64,000 bases of DNA, taken from positions 558,001 through 622,000 of the forward strand of contig OZ037869.1 of assembly GCA_964035575.1 (NCBI GenBank). Direction: 5' to 3'. Positions 41,606 to 51,464 of the stretch are shown here, in pieces. Numbering within the stretch: position 1 is the first letter of the stretch; each line of letters starts with the position of its first letter. Made by a program: the position numbers and the translations under genes. The stretch is from Rhynchopus sp. YZ270_cl-10. Lineage: Eukaryota; Euglenozoa; Diplonemea; Diplonemida; Diplonemidae. The notes under the pieces were generated by a model. That model made no database searches and was not told where the DNA came from. It saw nothing but the letters and a program-made list of their open reading frames with translations.

Positions 41606-42575
41606 CTGTATGTCTCCACACTAGACGTTCTCCTTACCTTTTGATTCGTGAGTACTAATCGTTACTTCTAGGCCCTTGCCAGACTTTGTAACCAGTATTC
41701 ATATATTCAGAGTTGCCGCCTCTGAAAGCGCCGACGTGGTGACTTCTTTGGGAGTCAATAGTGCTCATCAGGAGACCGATTTCGCCGTGTGCTTCCTTCC
41801 TGGCGGTGTCGTGACTGCACGAAAAACGTACTCCCGTCGTCCTGTCGCACGGTCTGCAAAACCAAAGCATCCCACCGCAGTTGCCCCAATGTCTCCGACC
41901 CCAGCAGAAAAAGGGTTGCCGCCCGTCGATCGCCACGCAATTAAACCCTGAGGTGCGTTGTTGACTCACACGCCAAAGTCCACGAAAACGTGCAGTCACG
42001 CGGCCCTAAACCCCAACAGGCCCTCCATGTCGAACTCCTCCACGGCTGTCCCCTCAGTGTTCTCGGCCCCGGCGGCAGGCAATCCCTGTGACACCAAAAA
42101 ACCTCACCACCTTCACGCACTGCGGCAGAAGACCACTTCAGGGGGTCTGGCGTCCGGTCCGTAGCCCCGTCCCGCATGGGAACGTGGATGTGGCTCACGG
42201 CGACGCCTCTCCTGCTCTCCCAAGAAAACGGAACTCCTTGCAGATTCCCGCAAACCCTCTGGTGTCTCGGTCACGCACCCGGACTTCTTGGCTTCTCGGC
42301 TCCGCTGGCTTGTCCTTCTCTGCTTCGGCGAGATAATCGACCGATCTCCCGCTCCAACAAGTTTGTCCACGAGGGGGGTCGAGGAACGTCAGTTCCCGTG
42401 CATACCTTTACCCTCTTGGCCCTCTATTTTCCGCTGAGGGGCCCGACCTCTTCCAGCGGCTACTCTTCCGTGTGCCCCTTCACCGTCCACACAAAACCGG
42501 CCTCAGTGGCCTGCCTTACGACTCGATCTTAAAATCCATGAGGAAGACTAAAACGGCCATTTTTCGTTGATCGCA

Positions 42576-42802
42576 CCGGATTTTTGTGGAGTGTGTAGGG
42601 ACAAAATCAAAAACTTTTCTGTGAATAAGTTGTGTCGTGTTTACATCGCTCACACCAAAAAATTCGGGCACAACTCAGATATGTTTTCATTTCCTCCCCT
42701 ACAACCTTTGCAAGGCAGTTGTCACAAAAAAAAAATCATCTTATCTTTTTCTATTCTTATAGCGCAAAGAACTCCTTCGGAAGAAGGAGATTCTTTAAAA
42801 AA
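42576..42802. other. Short spacer right of the island
   Basis: Returns to the A/T-run character of the normal spacers. No feature is seen before the stop codon at 42803. Confidence 0.4.
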
Positions 42803-44245
42803 CTAATGTGCAAGGAGCGAGGGATTGCTCTTTGTGAGCGCAAGGTATTCTGGGGAGGAGAAGAAGGTGTCGAAGAGGGAGCCGGTATTGTGATCGATGC
42901 CGTTGTTGGGGTCGGCAGGCTCTGTGGGATCGGGTCTGTCGTCACCCCAGATGCCAAGCCTGCTGTGGAAGGCGGTGCTTCGCGCTGTACGGAGTTCCTC
43001 AAGCTCCGTGTCGTCCTCCTTCTCAAGTTCCTCAGTGTTAACCTGCGCCATCCCAAGCTTCACCAGACGTAGCTGTACATCTGTTCCCCCAACAAACATC
43101 CGCACCATCGCTACCCCATCAACATCTACCCCAACCACCTCAAACCTGCACTCTTCCCCCTCACACATCTTCACCTCCAAGAACGCACGCCCACAGTTCA
43201 CCGCAACCTTCGCCAGTTTTACCGAAACCAATTTCCCCTCGGTTCGCACAATAAAAATCAACCCTGGGGTCACCTCTGATATGGTCCCTTCGTGCCAGCC
43301 TTTTAGAAGGGTGGTTTCGTTAAGGGAACTAATGAGGTTGCGCTTTCTGTGCACAAAGGAGCGGTTGAGGGAGTGGAGGAGGGTACTTTGCTGGGTGCTG
43401 AGGTGGCGTCCCATTGCGGAGGGGTGGTGCGCGGTGGGGGCGGTCCCATCGATGCCGAGACCTGCTGCGGTGTCCCCTTCTGCTGCGTCCTTCACCTCCA
43501 CCTCTACTCCACTCATCAATGTCCTCTGTGCTGTCCTCTGCCGTGCAGACATCCTTCCCTTCCCATTCTTCGCCCTCCCAACCGAAGCAAGCTCCTTCAG
43601 CTGATCACGTACCTCTCCTAACGGATCTGAAGGGTCACGCGACATAGGATTGTACTGTTTGAATGCCTCAAGCTTTGCACGGTGTCCACCAAGAAGGACT
43701 CTGCCGCGTTGTCGAGGGGCGCGTTTGAAGGGGGTCTTGGTGTCCGTCTTCTCTAAGAGCTGGTTAATGATTTTGTTATTGTAAGCAACCAAGGAGAGGG
43801 GGACCGATTCGTCATGCCCTTCGCCACGGAGTTTGAGGTATTGGCAGTTTTCTGCCATAAAGCTTTTTCGACATTGTCGGTTGAAGACAACAGCGGTGAC
43901 TCGGGTGAGTTGTGAAAGCGGGAAGGCTTCTTTGGGACGTCCGTCAGCTCCTGCGTAAAGTGTGGTACCGCGTTTCCAGAGGGAAATGAGAGCAGTGGCA
44001 TTCTCCTCGTCGACAGTGATGACCGTGCCCCAGCCTAGAGCATTGTGGTTGTGGTGTCCATCCTCCGTGGAAGCCACCTCCTCCAACCCCACATACCTCA
44101 GTAGTGAATGCCGTGCAGCGTCCTCAGAGGACACATCCAACTTCATGTCGGACCACCCCTTCTGGTGCCCAACAGGCGACTCTATGGACTGTGTCGGCGA
44201 CACGCTCACCATGTCACCACGTTGCAGCCCTCCAGTTCTTCCCAT
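42803..44245 (-). CDS. SNase-like-domain protein
   Basis: 480 aa, intronless, start MGRTGGLQRGDMVSVS. The C-terminal 170 residues fit a staphylococcal-nuclease-like (OB) fold as in Tudor-SN: EGTISEVTPGLIFIVRTEGK, then VGVDVDGVAMVRMFVGGTDV, then RLVKLGMAQVNTEE and a final TARSTAFHSRLGIWGD, matching the family's closing AxxxRxGIW. The catalytic Arg/Glu set of true nucleases is not evident, so it is probably a binding rather than a cutting domain. The N-terminal half (about 70-190) may be a second beta-rich domain (GWGTVITVDEENATALISLW). It is plausibly an RNA-binding or RNP protein. Confidence 0.75.
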   Translation of the reverse strand: MGRTGGLQRGDMVSVSPTQSIESPVGHQKGWSDMKLDVSSEDAARHSLLRYVGLEEVASTEDGHHNHNALGWGTVITVDEENATALISLWKRGTTLYAGADGRPKEAFPLSQLTRVTAVVFNRQCRKSFMAENCQYLKLRGEGHDESVPLSLVAYNNKIINQLLEKTDTKTPFKRAPRQRGRVLLGGHRAKLEAFKQYNPMSRDPSDPLGEVRDQLKELASVGRAKNGKGRMSARQRTAQRTLMSGVEVEVKDAAEGDTAAGLGIDGTAPTAHHPSAMGRHLSTQQSTLLHSLNRSFVHRKRNLISSLNETTLLKGWHEGTISEVTPGLIFIVRTEGKLVSVKLAKVAVNCGRAFLEVKMCEGEECRFEVVGVDVDGVAMVRMFVGGTDVQLRLVKLGMAQVNTEELEKEDDTELEELRTARSTAFHSRLGIWGDDRPDPTEPADPNNGIDHNTGSLFDTFFSSPEYLALTKSNPSLLAH

Positions 44246-44276
44246 TTTTGTGTACTCCTAATTTGTGGGAGAAAAT

Positions 44277-44381
44277 AGAGTTGAAATACAAAGCCCTCTG
44301 ACAGTGTACCTTGGTATATGACCGGCTGTACCGGGGTGGACACCCCAACCATGCAGTCCTACATCCATTTCGTGGTTTACA
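44277..44381 (+). repeat. Family 2 repeat, full length
   Basis: GAGTTGAAATACAAAGCCCT, CTGACAGTGTACCTTGG, TATATGACCGGCTGTACC, GGGGTGGACACCCC, AACCATGCAGTCCTAC, ATCCATTTCGTGGTTTAC. The inner stem GGGGTG/CACCCC and outer CTGTA/TGCAG are intact. This is the best reference copy. Confidence 0.85.
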
Positions 44382-45160
44382 AAGACCGATGGAGTCGTCA
44401 GTATTGTCTCTAATAAGAAAAACCCCGCTTTTTTTTGTTGAATACGTGGACATTTTTTTGGGGAAGACGGGGAATTTTGTCACTACTAATTTTGAGGTCT
44501 ACCGAAAGACGTCAAAAAAAAAAAAAAATGGGAGAGAAAGAGAAAGTGGGTGGGTGGTGGAGTTACCCATATACCCTGCGCAACATTCAAAAAAAAACAA
44601 ACCAAAAAGTTTCGTTCTCTCAATTGTTGATTTTTGTTTTTGTTTGTTTTCGTTGGAAAAAATGCGTTTTGTTGTTTTTTTTTTTGAAAAATGTTAGGAT
44701 AGCGAAGTTGCCTTAATGTCTCTGCGCTAACCACTTTCCTTTAGTCTGAGAATATAATCCAGGGGTCAAATCCCCTTTTTTTCGCGACGATTATTGAAGG
44801 CGAATGTGTGTAGGTACCACCCAGTGATTCCGCGCTGAAGATATGACCCAAAAAATTGCACTGTGTGCAAACCACGAGAGAGCGATACAAATCCCTCACG
44901 TGAAACTGTGTACTTTACATGTACGTTTACAGCGCTCTCGGAAACGGACTCGGACCGAAGCCCTGTGTACAAGATTATACAGTTTCACTTCAAGCCATCA
45001 TGAGTGCATATTCACCTTTCGGCAGGGACCTTTTTGAGGGGTTATTTTATTGTTTTGATCAAATAGAAGTGAAATTCTATTATTTCAGGCACGATGTCAC
45101 ACTTCAGCAGGGACCTTTTTGGGGGGTAGGCCATGCGTTTAATGCGTGGGGGGGGGGGGG

Positions 45161-46359
45161 TAGGGGAGGGTCACTGCACGTTAAATCTCTCGATAAATGC
45201 GATTTTTCCGATTTTGATCCTCAGAACCGCAGAAGTCCCCGAAAACTATACCAAACCACCTAGGGGACCCAAAAAACGCACCAGCGCCCCAGTTTTGACA
45301 CAGAAACACTCAGATAATGCCTGAAATGCAATTTTAAAAGAGTGCCTACAGAACTTGTACCTGCCCACCCCTGTAGATAGAGCAACTCACACATCCATCA
45401 CGCCTCAGTGTGTGCCAGGGGCCAGAAAAGCCCCCAAAGCCACATATTTTCACCCCAGAACCTATCCCGAGGGGTACCCAGCCTGTTTCGGGGTGTTTAG
45501 AGGGACTTGGTGGAACTTAGAACCATGTTTCAAAAAGGGTACAAGTACTGTGCCAAGGGTTTGCCCTCTCAAGGGACCAAGTATTTGTACCCTTTTTGAA
45601 ACATGGTTCTAAGTTCCACCAAGTCCCTCTAAACACCCCGAAACAGGCTGGGTACCCCTCGGGATAGGTTCTGGGGTGAAAATATGTGGCTTTGGGGGCT
45701 TTTCTGGCCCCTGGCTCACACTGAGGCGTGATGGATGTGTGAGTTGCTCTATCTACAGGGGGGGTGGGCAGGTACAAGTTGGTGGTCACTTTTAAAAAAC
45801 GCAAAAAAGTCGCTCAGAAGTGGTCAAAAGTGCCCAAAACCGGGCGGAATTCGATTTTTGGGGTCCAAATGGGCCTATGGTGTGGTTTTTTTTGACCTCA
45901 GGGGGTATTTTTTGATTTATTGCCTACTTCACGCTTTTTGACGGCTTCAGATACCTTAGGGTGGGAAAACCCTTGGCACAGTACTTGTACCCTTTTTGAA
46001 ACATGGTTCTAAGTTCCACCAAGTCCCTCTAAACACCCCGAAACAGGCTGGGTACCCCTCGGGATAGGTTCTGGGGTGAAAATATGTGGCTTTGGGGGCT
46101 TTTCTGGCCCCTGGCCCACACTGAGGCGTGATGAATGTGTGATTTGCTCTATCTACGGGGGGTGGGCAGGTACAAGTTCTGTAGGCATTTTTTAAAAATT
46201 GCATTTCAGGCATCATCTGAGTGTTTCTGTGTCAAAACTGGGGCGCTGGTGCGTTTTTTGGGTCCCCTAGGTGGTTTGGTATAGTTTTCGGGGACTTCTG
46301 CGGTTCTGAGGATCAAAATCGGAAAAATCGCATTTATCGAGTACAGTGACCCTCCCCTA
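45161..46359 (+). mobile_element. 1.2 kb hAT-like fold-back transposon
   Basis: Both ends read TAGGGGAGGGTCACTG inward, and the arms pair for about 400 bp (45161-45562 with 45958-46359) with small indels. Both outer flanks are runs of G (45153-45160 and 46360 on), so an 8-bp duplication GGGGGGGG is possible but cannot be proven in a homopolymer. TIRs beginning TAGGG fit the hAT YARNG rule. Inside, 45583-45780 is a further inverted copy of 45352-45545, making three copies of that segment. There is no coding sequence, so the element is non-autonomous. High arm identity suggests it is young or is being homogenised. Confidence 0.8.
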
Positions 46360-46574
46360 GGGGGGGGGGGGGGGGGGGGGGTAAAAATACAAAAAAAAAA
46401 GTCAGACAGACGATGCCATTTAAGTACAAGCAAAAAGGAGGTACAATTGGTTCACCACAACACAAAAAGTGGGGGGGGAGGAGCTCCCAAGAGAGACCCC
46501 CGCCACCCATCGTTTTTTTTTTCCCTTCTTTTTGTGTGGGTATTTCCCCCCCCCCCAAAACAAGAGAAGAAAAT

Positions 46575-46620
46575 TATATAAGATGATCCTAAGACTCTGC
46601 TTGGCCACTTTTCGCAAAAG
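46575..46620 (+). repeat. Family 3 repeat, diverged
   Basis: AAATTATATAAGATGATCCT then AAGACTCTGCTTGGCCACTTT. It keeps AAGATGATCCTAAG and the GCTTGG side of the stem. Confidence 0.6.
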
Positions 46621-46913
46621 AGTTGATAAGGTGTTCTTAAGAAACTCACGATTACTCACTAACACAAAACCAACCAGTTTTATCAATCAAGAAGGACTCC
46701 CACGATGCTAGCTACCCGAATGAAAGCACAAAAGAAAGAAAACTTGTACAGATGAACGTGCCTCTCGTGCACACACATCTTCACTTCAGAAATGCCGTTG
46801 ACAGTACAAGACAGCATTCTTTTTCCACACGAATCTTTAACCCACCCCACACACACACACACACCCCATCCCCCTTTGATAAAAAAACAAAAATCGCCCC
46901 CAAAAACGAAATC

Positions 46914-47339
46914 TCATTCGCCCTCCTCTCCCTCTTCCTCCTCCTCCCTTTCTGCGTCGCCCTCCTCAGGAATATCTCTCCCTGTATCAGGGCAGCCTTT
47001 GGGCGAGACGAGTTGGTTTGCGTCCACTCTGTGTTGTGTGATGGGGAGGCGCGGGATGACACCACCGTTCTGTGTGGAGTCCTGCATGGAGTCTGCTGTG
47101 GCAGCGGACTCAGAGGCGATCCTCTTCTGTCGTATGCGCTCGTCGCGTCTGTCAAGAATCCCGGTCTCCCGCTCAATCACTTTACTCCACTTCTGAATTC
47201 TCTCCGCTCTGTGTACCCGCCGTGACTTCTCCACCCTCGTCGGCACATTCACATGTGTAATCACCGACTTCGCCTGCCCCATCCACTGTACCTGCTCAGT
47301 GGTCTCATACGTCCTTGCTATTGAACGTGGTTGAGACAT
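46914..47339 (-). CDS. Small charged protein, unknown
   Basis: 141 aa, start MSQPRSIARTYETTEQVQWM. Residues 1-75 are basic and ordered-looking (VITHVNVPTRVEKSRRVHRA, KWSKVIERETG). The C-terminal 25 residues are almost all Glu/Gly (REEEEEGEEGE). No family is recognised. It lies 185 bp downstream of the K+ channel gene in the same direction. The conserved-looking N-terminal block argues for a real gene. Confidence 0.55.
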   Translation of the reverse strand: MSQPRSIARTYETTEQVQWMGQAKSVITHVNVPTRVEKSRRVHRAERIQKWSKVIERETGILDRRDERIRQKRIASESAATADSMQDSTQNGGVIPRLPITQHRVDANQLVSPKGCPDTGRDIPEEGDAEREEEEEGEEGE

Positions 47340-47524
47340 TGTTTAGATATAAAATATTCCCCTGTAGTGTAATAAAGGTGGGAGGAGAGAGAGAGAAAGA
47401 TATTGAAAAAAATATTGTAGAAAAACACTGGCTGGACTAAGAAAAACCTCGAAAATGTCGGAAGACATGGTTTGTTTTTTTATCGGAAAAAAAAAAAATG
47501 AAGTTAGAAAAATGGATGACTTTA

Positions 47525-49663
47525 TCACGTCAAGACGGAGATAGGGGTTTCAACCTCAACCATATCACCTTCCTCCTCTTCGACGTTGTCCTGCCGTTGC
47601 TTCTGGAAGGATGGTTTGCGTGCGCTCCCTTTCGTACTACCCTCCTTCACATCACCTTCCAGCTCTACATTATCAATCCCAAAAGGCGAGGAAGATGCAG
47701 ACCCCACCTTGCCACTGCCCCCTGGAACAGAGAACGAATTTAGATCTCCTAATCGCGAGAATTTCCGGCTGAGGCGGCGTTTTTCTAATTCCTTCGGTAA
47801 AGGAATCTTTTCACCCCACTGCGGGAGGCCTGAGAGACCCATTTTACCTACCTGCGGGAATTTCGTTGAATGATGCAGTACACTAGTATCCCCTCTGAGG
47901 CGGGTAAGAAAGGTAGGAGTAGGCATTCCGCCCTCTTCTTTGAGAATCGCCACTGCGATGTCTGCGAACTGATCGGACCACATCACCTTCCCGATCAACG
48001 CGCCTTTCTCTGCAGGGGTTAGAAGCTGCTGCGAGGCGCTCTCAAGAATATAAGCAATAATCTTGACAATCAATTCCGACCGTTTCTTCTGAGCCGAATG
48101 CTTCTCTGAGAGCTTTGTATCGCTTCTTCGTTGGTATTCCGACAAAAAGGTTGACCCAAAAACGGATGCAGGAATTGCTATAATAAACGTCGCCGACACC
48201 ATCGCAACCGAAGCAACCGCCTTCGAGAGCCCCGCATAAGGCACCACATCCCCATACCCCACCACAGTAATCGTCGAAATACACCACCAAAAGGTCGCAG
48301 GAATGCTTTGAAACGGAGAGTGCTCCTCAAACACATCAAGACTATAGGTATCTGTACGAAACCACGTTGTGTTTTCCTCATCAAAGCTAGAAATCGCGGC
48401 ACCTTCCATATGAAATACACATGTACTCCAGAGAACAAGCGAAATGCAAACAACAAACATAACAAGAAGAAGCACATCCCCAACCTGCCGCATGACCACC
48501 ATCACCATGCGGACTCCTTCTGCATATCGTGCGATTTTTAGAATACGAAATACACGAACCACTCGGATGACCCGCAACACCCTAAGTCCCCCAGCAGAAC
48601 TACCCCCACCCGCTGCTACTTCTATGTAAAACGGAAGAACCGCAACAACATCTATCAAATTCAACCCCTCCTTGAAGAACGCCACCCGGCTCGGTGTAGC
48701 CCAAAACCGCACCACCAGCTCTAAGGTAAAGAACGCCACAAACCCCGTCTCCAACGCAAACCACGGACCAGATCCACCCCGCGACTCTGCTTGATACTTC
48801 GGAAGCGTTTCGAGAAGCAACGCTATAGTACTTCCCAGCACTACAGTCAACGAAACTGCCGAAAAGGCAAACGCCATCGCAGAGGACGTCGGAACTTCAA
48901 GAATATCATGTACACGGTTTTTACAGCCTTGATCCCCCTCCGTTCCTATAGAAGAAACGGAAAGCTCAACGGAATGTGTCTCTTCGCTGTGCGATTCCGC
49001 CTCCTCCTCAGAGGAAATATACTCAATCTCCTCTTGGTCCAATGATTCTGATATGCAGGGGATGAAATCCCAGTTTGGGAGACTCTGTGGTTGAGGGGCA
49101 GGAGATGACGTTATCCCAAAGGTAGCTAAATCCACTATCGTAACAGACGATGCAGAGGTATTCGAGCCATCCGACCGTCCACACCCATCAACCTCCGCCA
49201 TTTCAAGCCCGGCAGCCTTAAGTGTCCCATCCTCAGCCACCACAGCCCACGACTCTTCTTCCGTCGGCAGCGATATCCCCTCTGTTGTCCCAATATAAAG
49301 AACTGCGTCGCCCCGCTTTAACTCCCATCGTCCTGAACCATTCAGCTCTATGCTGTATGTTTCCTGGGTCCGCACGGAAACCCATATCAATGATTTAAGA
49401 GGTTCAGTGAAGAATATCGAATAACACCCCAAGGCTAGGGGGTATTCTCTGGAAACGGTAACAGCGATTTGCGCGAATGTGACTCCTGAAGAGGCGCGGG
49501 AGGTAGCAAAGTTTCTGTGCCGTTGCGACGGTTGTGAAGACGACGACGACGCTGGTGGGTAGGTGGTGTATGCAGGTGGGTGCGCCGTTGCCTCTGTGAG
49601 AGCGTTAGAGGACTGACAAGAACTCACTGCAGACAGCTCATCCGGTGCCCGCTCACGGCCCAT
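47525..49663 (-). CDS. Voltage-gated K+ channel
   Basis: 712 aa in a single frame, start MGRERAPDELSAVS. Six membrane segments: S1 about 262-285, S2 301-320, S3 336-350, S4 361-382 with Arg every third residue (RVLRVIRVVRVFRILKIAR), S5 396-416 and S6 483-503. The pore loop has TITVVGYGD, the K+ selectivity filter, near 464-472. The S6 gate shows IIAIPASVFG, where animal Kv channels have the PVP kink. No T1 tetramerisation domain is present; the 250-residue N-terminus holds a possible beta-rich domain (about 62-130) and acidic stretches. It should form a tetramer in the plasma or flagellar membrane. Intronless, which is notable for its size. Confidence 0.93.
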   Translation of the reverse strand: MGRERAPDELSAVSSCQSSNALTEATAHPPAYTTYPPASSSSSQPSQRHRNFATSRASSGVTFAQIAVTVSREYPLALGCYSIFFTEPLKSLIWVSVRTQETYSIELNGSGRWELKRGDAVLYIGTTEGISLPTEEESWAVVAEDGTLKAAGLEMAEVDGCGRSDGSNTSASSVTIVDLATFGITSSPAPQPQSLPNWDFIPCISESLDQEEIEYISSEEEAESHSEETHSVELSVSSIGTEGDQGCKNRVHDILEVPTSSAMAFAFSAVSLTVVLGSTIALLLETLPKYQAESRGGSGPWFALETGFVAFFTLELVVRFWATPSRVAFFKEGLNLIDVVAVLPFYIEVAAGGGSSAGGLRVLRVIRVVRVFRILKIARYAEGVRMVMVVMRQVGDVLLLVMFVVCISLVLWSTCVFHMEGAAISSFDEENTTWFRTDTYSLDVFEEHSPFQSIPATFWWCISTITVVGYGDVVPYAGLSKAVASVAMVSATFIIAIPASVFGSTFLSEYQRRSDTKLSEKHSAQKKRSELIVKIIAYILESASQQLLTPAEKGALIGKVMWSDQFADIAVAILKEEGGMPTPTFLTRLRGDTSVLHHSTKFPQVGKMGLSGLPQWGEKIPLPKELEKRRLSRKFSRLGDLNSFSVPGGSGKVGSASSSPFGIDNVELEGDVKEGSTKGSARKPSFQKQRQDNVEEEEGDMVEVETPISVLT

Positions 49664-50157
49664 TCACGGTATCTATCCCTTCCTCCTCTGGGGTATCATA
49701 TAAAAGAAAATGTGAAAAAACCGTCTTTTGTGTAGAATCTAAGAAAAAAAAAATAAGGTAGAGGGAGAGGGAGAGGAGAGGGAGGGAAAAAAAAATGGGG
49801 GGGGGGGGGGAGAGAGGGGGGTTTTTTGTGTTCGGATCAAAAAACTATCAAAAATATTCCCTTACAAGGGGGTGGGGTGGGGTGGGGGAGAGAGTAGAGG
49901 AGAAACAGAAGAGAAAGAAAGACCCACCGTGTGGTTGATACAATAGAAAGTGGTGGGAAGGTCGTGTTGAAGGAGAGGGGAGGGGGCGGGTTTTTTTTGT
50001 TTTTGTTTTTTTTGAATTTTTTTTGTGTTGTAGTGTATTTGCTTCACTGTGTTAGCCACATGGTGCAAATCTCCACTTTTTTTTGTTGTATCGACTATCA
50101 CCCCCACCAGAGGTAGGTACTCAAATAAACACCCAAAAAGGGCAAAGAAACTGTAGA

Positions 50158-50215
50158 CAGTACACCCTAAGAGTGCGGCAGAGATGAAAGACATTGGACA
50201 CTCTGGTTTGACGTT
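50158..50215 (+). repeat. Family 5 repeat
   Basis: ACACCCTAAGAGTGCGGCAG then AGATGAAAGACATTGGACAC and TCTGGTTTGACG. Partner of the copy at 24150. Confidence 0.6.
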
Positions 50216-50577
50216 TTTTGTTTTTTTAAAAAATGTCCATTGCATTTAGAACAGACACCCCAAACGGATGCGGTTCAACTATATACATTTTCTGGCTGGG
50301 ACGAACGCCATTCTCGAAAAAGAGTTTGTTTTTTTGTGTTTCTTCTCCAAGTCGACACAACTACCCGCTCTGCTCTCCTCCCCCCTCCTCTTCACTGATC
50401 ATAGGTAAATGGCACACAAAAGGTTTTTATGTGTGTTTATATCATTGGGTTTTGCACAAGTCATACCCAAAGAAAAGGGGAAAATGGGAAGGGAAGGGAA
50501 GGGTGTACGGGGAATGGGAATGGACTCTATGGATTGGGAGGGAACAGGGAAGGATGCACAGAAAAAAAAAAGTAAGG

Positions 50578-50620
50578 TTGTTACGATGAACCTAAGCCGC
50601 TGCTTATTAGTCTTGATTTT
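50578..50620 (+). repeat. Family 3 repeat
   Basis: TTGTTACGATGAACCTAAGC then CGCTGCTTATTAGTCTTG. The stem CTAAGC/GCTTA is largely kept. Confidence 0.62.
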
Positions 50621-50739
50621 GTTGGTATCGACAATCACCTACCGAAGTAGGATCTGTACAACAATGTCGCCCTAAGGCTTTGTACTTAATCGGTATGGAC
50701 GGAGGTCATCCTCAACCCTAGAAAGTAGCGATTTTTTTT

Positions 50740-50780
50740 TTTATATAGTGTTAGACATCCCGAGGATGAGCTCCACTATA
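50740..50780 (+). repeat. Family 4 repeat with perfect end pairing
   Basis: TATAGTGTTAGACATCCCGA then GGATGAGCTCCACTATA. The ends TATAGTG and CACTATA are a perfect 7-bp inverted pair, the clearest hairpin of this family. Confidence 0.7.
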
Positions 50781-50833
50781 TATTTTTTTTGGGTTTTTCA
50801 TCATACGACGGCTTAGTCACCTACAAACAAAAG

Positions 50834-50911
50834 TGAAGTTGATAGTGCAAACGCCTCAGGGACGCAGGCACTGCCACTCCGTGGGTTATCGAACCCCGGA
50901 GTGTTGCGCTT
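50834..50911 (+). repeat. Family 1 repeat, best hairpin
   Basis: GAAGTTGATAGTGCAAACGC then CTCAGGGACGCAGGCACTG and the hairpin CACTCCG-T-GGGTT-ATCG-AACCC-CGGAGTG, whose two stems (7 and 5 bp) are perfect. TAGTGCAAACG exactly fits box A (TRGYNNARNNG). AGTGC and GCACT pair across the first half. Confidence 0.85.
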
Positions 50912-51464
50912 GGGTGGTAAACAAAAAAAAAGGTGTGGAGTTGGCGAGAGAACAATGCCAAAAAAAAAGGAGAGCCATTTACCTATTGCGCTCCCAATAC
51001 AAATTCAAATTTTTCCACTGAAATTTGAAAAAAAAAAAGAAAAAAAATACAAACAAGGACACTATGTACACTCATTTTTCGTTGGTGAATACTATTTGGC
51101 CTCATGAAAGGGATTTGTACAATTCCCCATCCTTTGGTTCATCACACATTTCATGAACCCATCATATTTTTGTATAAAAAAACACCCCCCACAATAACGT
51201 TGTGACCCCCTTCCCCTACAAGCAACCCTAGATAAAAGGGCTCCGTACATATTTTTTTTTTTCCTCACTCCCCATCCACCTTTTTGTTTCTAGTATCATT
51301 TTTTGTTCTTATCATCAAATATTTTCGCACCCTCACGATAGACGCTTTGCACTACGGCTTACGGTACTATGACTTTTTTTTCTTCTGAAAACGACAATCA
51401 CCTCCAAAGTGGGTTATGTAGTTGTCATTTGAAGGGGGGGCTTTTTTTCTCTCTCCTATTCATA

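Larger units (their letters stand above)
39053..42575. mobile_element. GC-rich island with 17-bp direct repeats
   Basis: The same 17 bases, ATTTTTCGTTGATCGCA, stand at 39053-39069 and 42559-42575. Between them the DNA changes character: few homopolymer runs, higher GC, none of the five interspersed repeat families, no introns, and a 95-bp tandem array. Open stretches occur on both strands but are short and broken, and I can assign none with confidence. The simplest reading is one insertion event with a 17-bp target duplication. I cannot name the element class: ends show no obvious inverted repeat or poly(A). Confidence 0.55.
44246..46913. other. Spacer dominated by a fold-back transposon
   Basis: A family 2 repeat (44277-44381) and a diverged family 4 copy (about 44690-44760) precede a 1.2 kb inverted-repeat element (45161-46359). 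A family 3 copy follows at 46575-46620. A short stretch at about 46690-46735 (CACGATGCTAGC...ATGAAAGCACA) resembles one at 37156-37185. No gene is seen. Confidence 0.6.
49664..51464. other. Spacer with repeats of five families
   Basis: Family 4 (about 50025-50080 and 50740-50780), family 5 (50158-50215), family 3 (50578-50620) and family 1 (50834-50911) copies lie among A, T and G runs (up to 13 G at about 49798). No gene is seen. Confidence 0.55.

Noticed and set aside
45161-46359. An LTR element because of long repeated ends
   Set aside because: The end repeats are inverted, not direct, and no reverse-transcriptase or capsid-like coding lies between.
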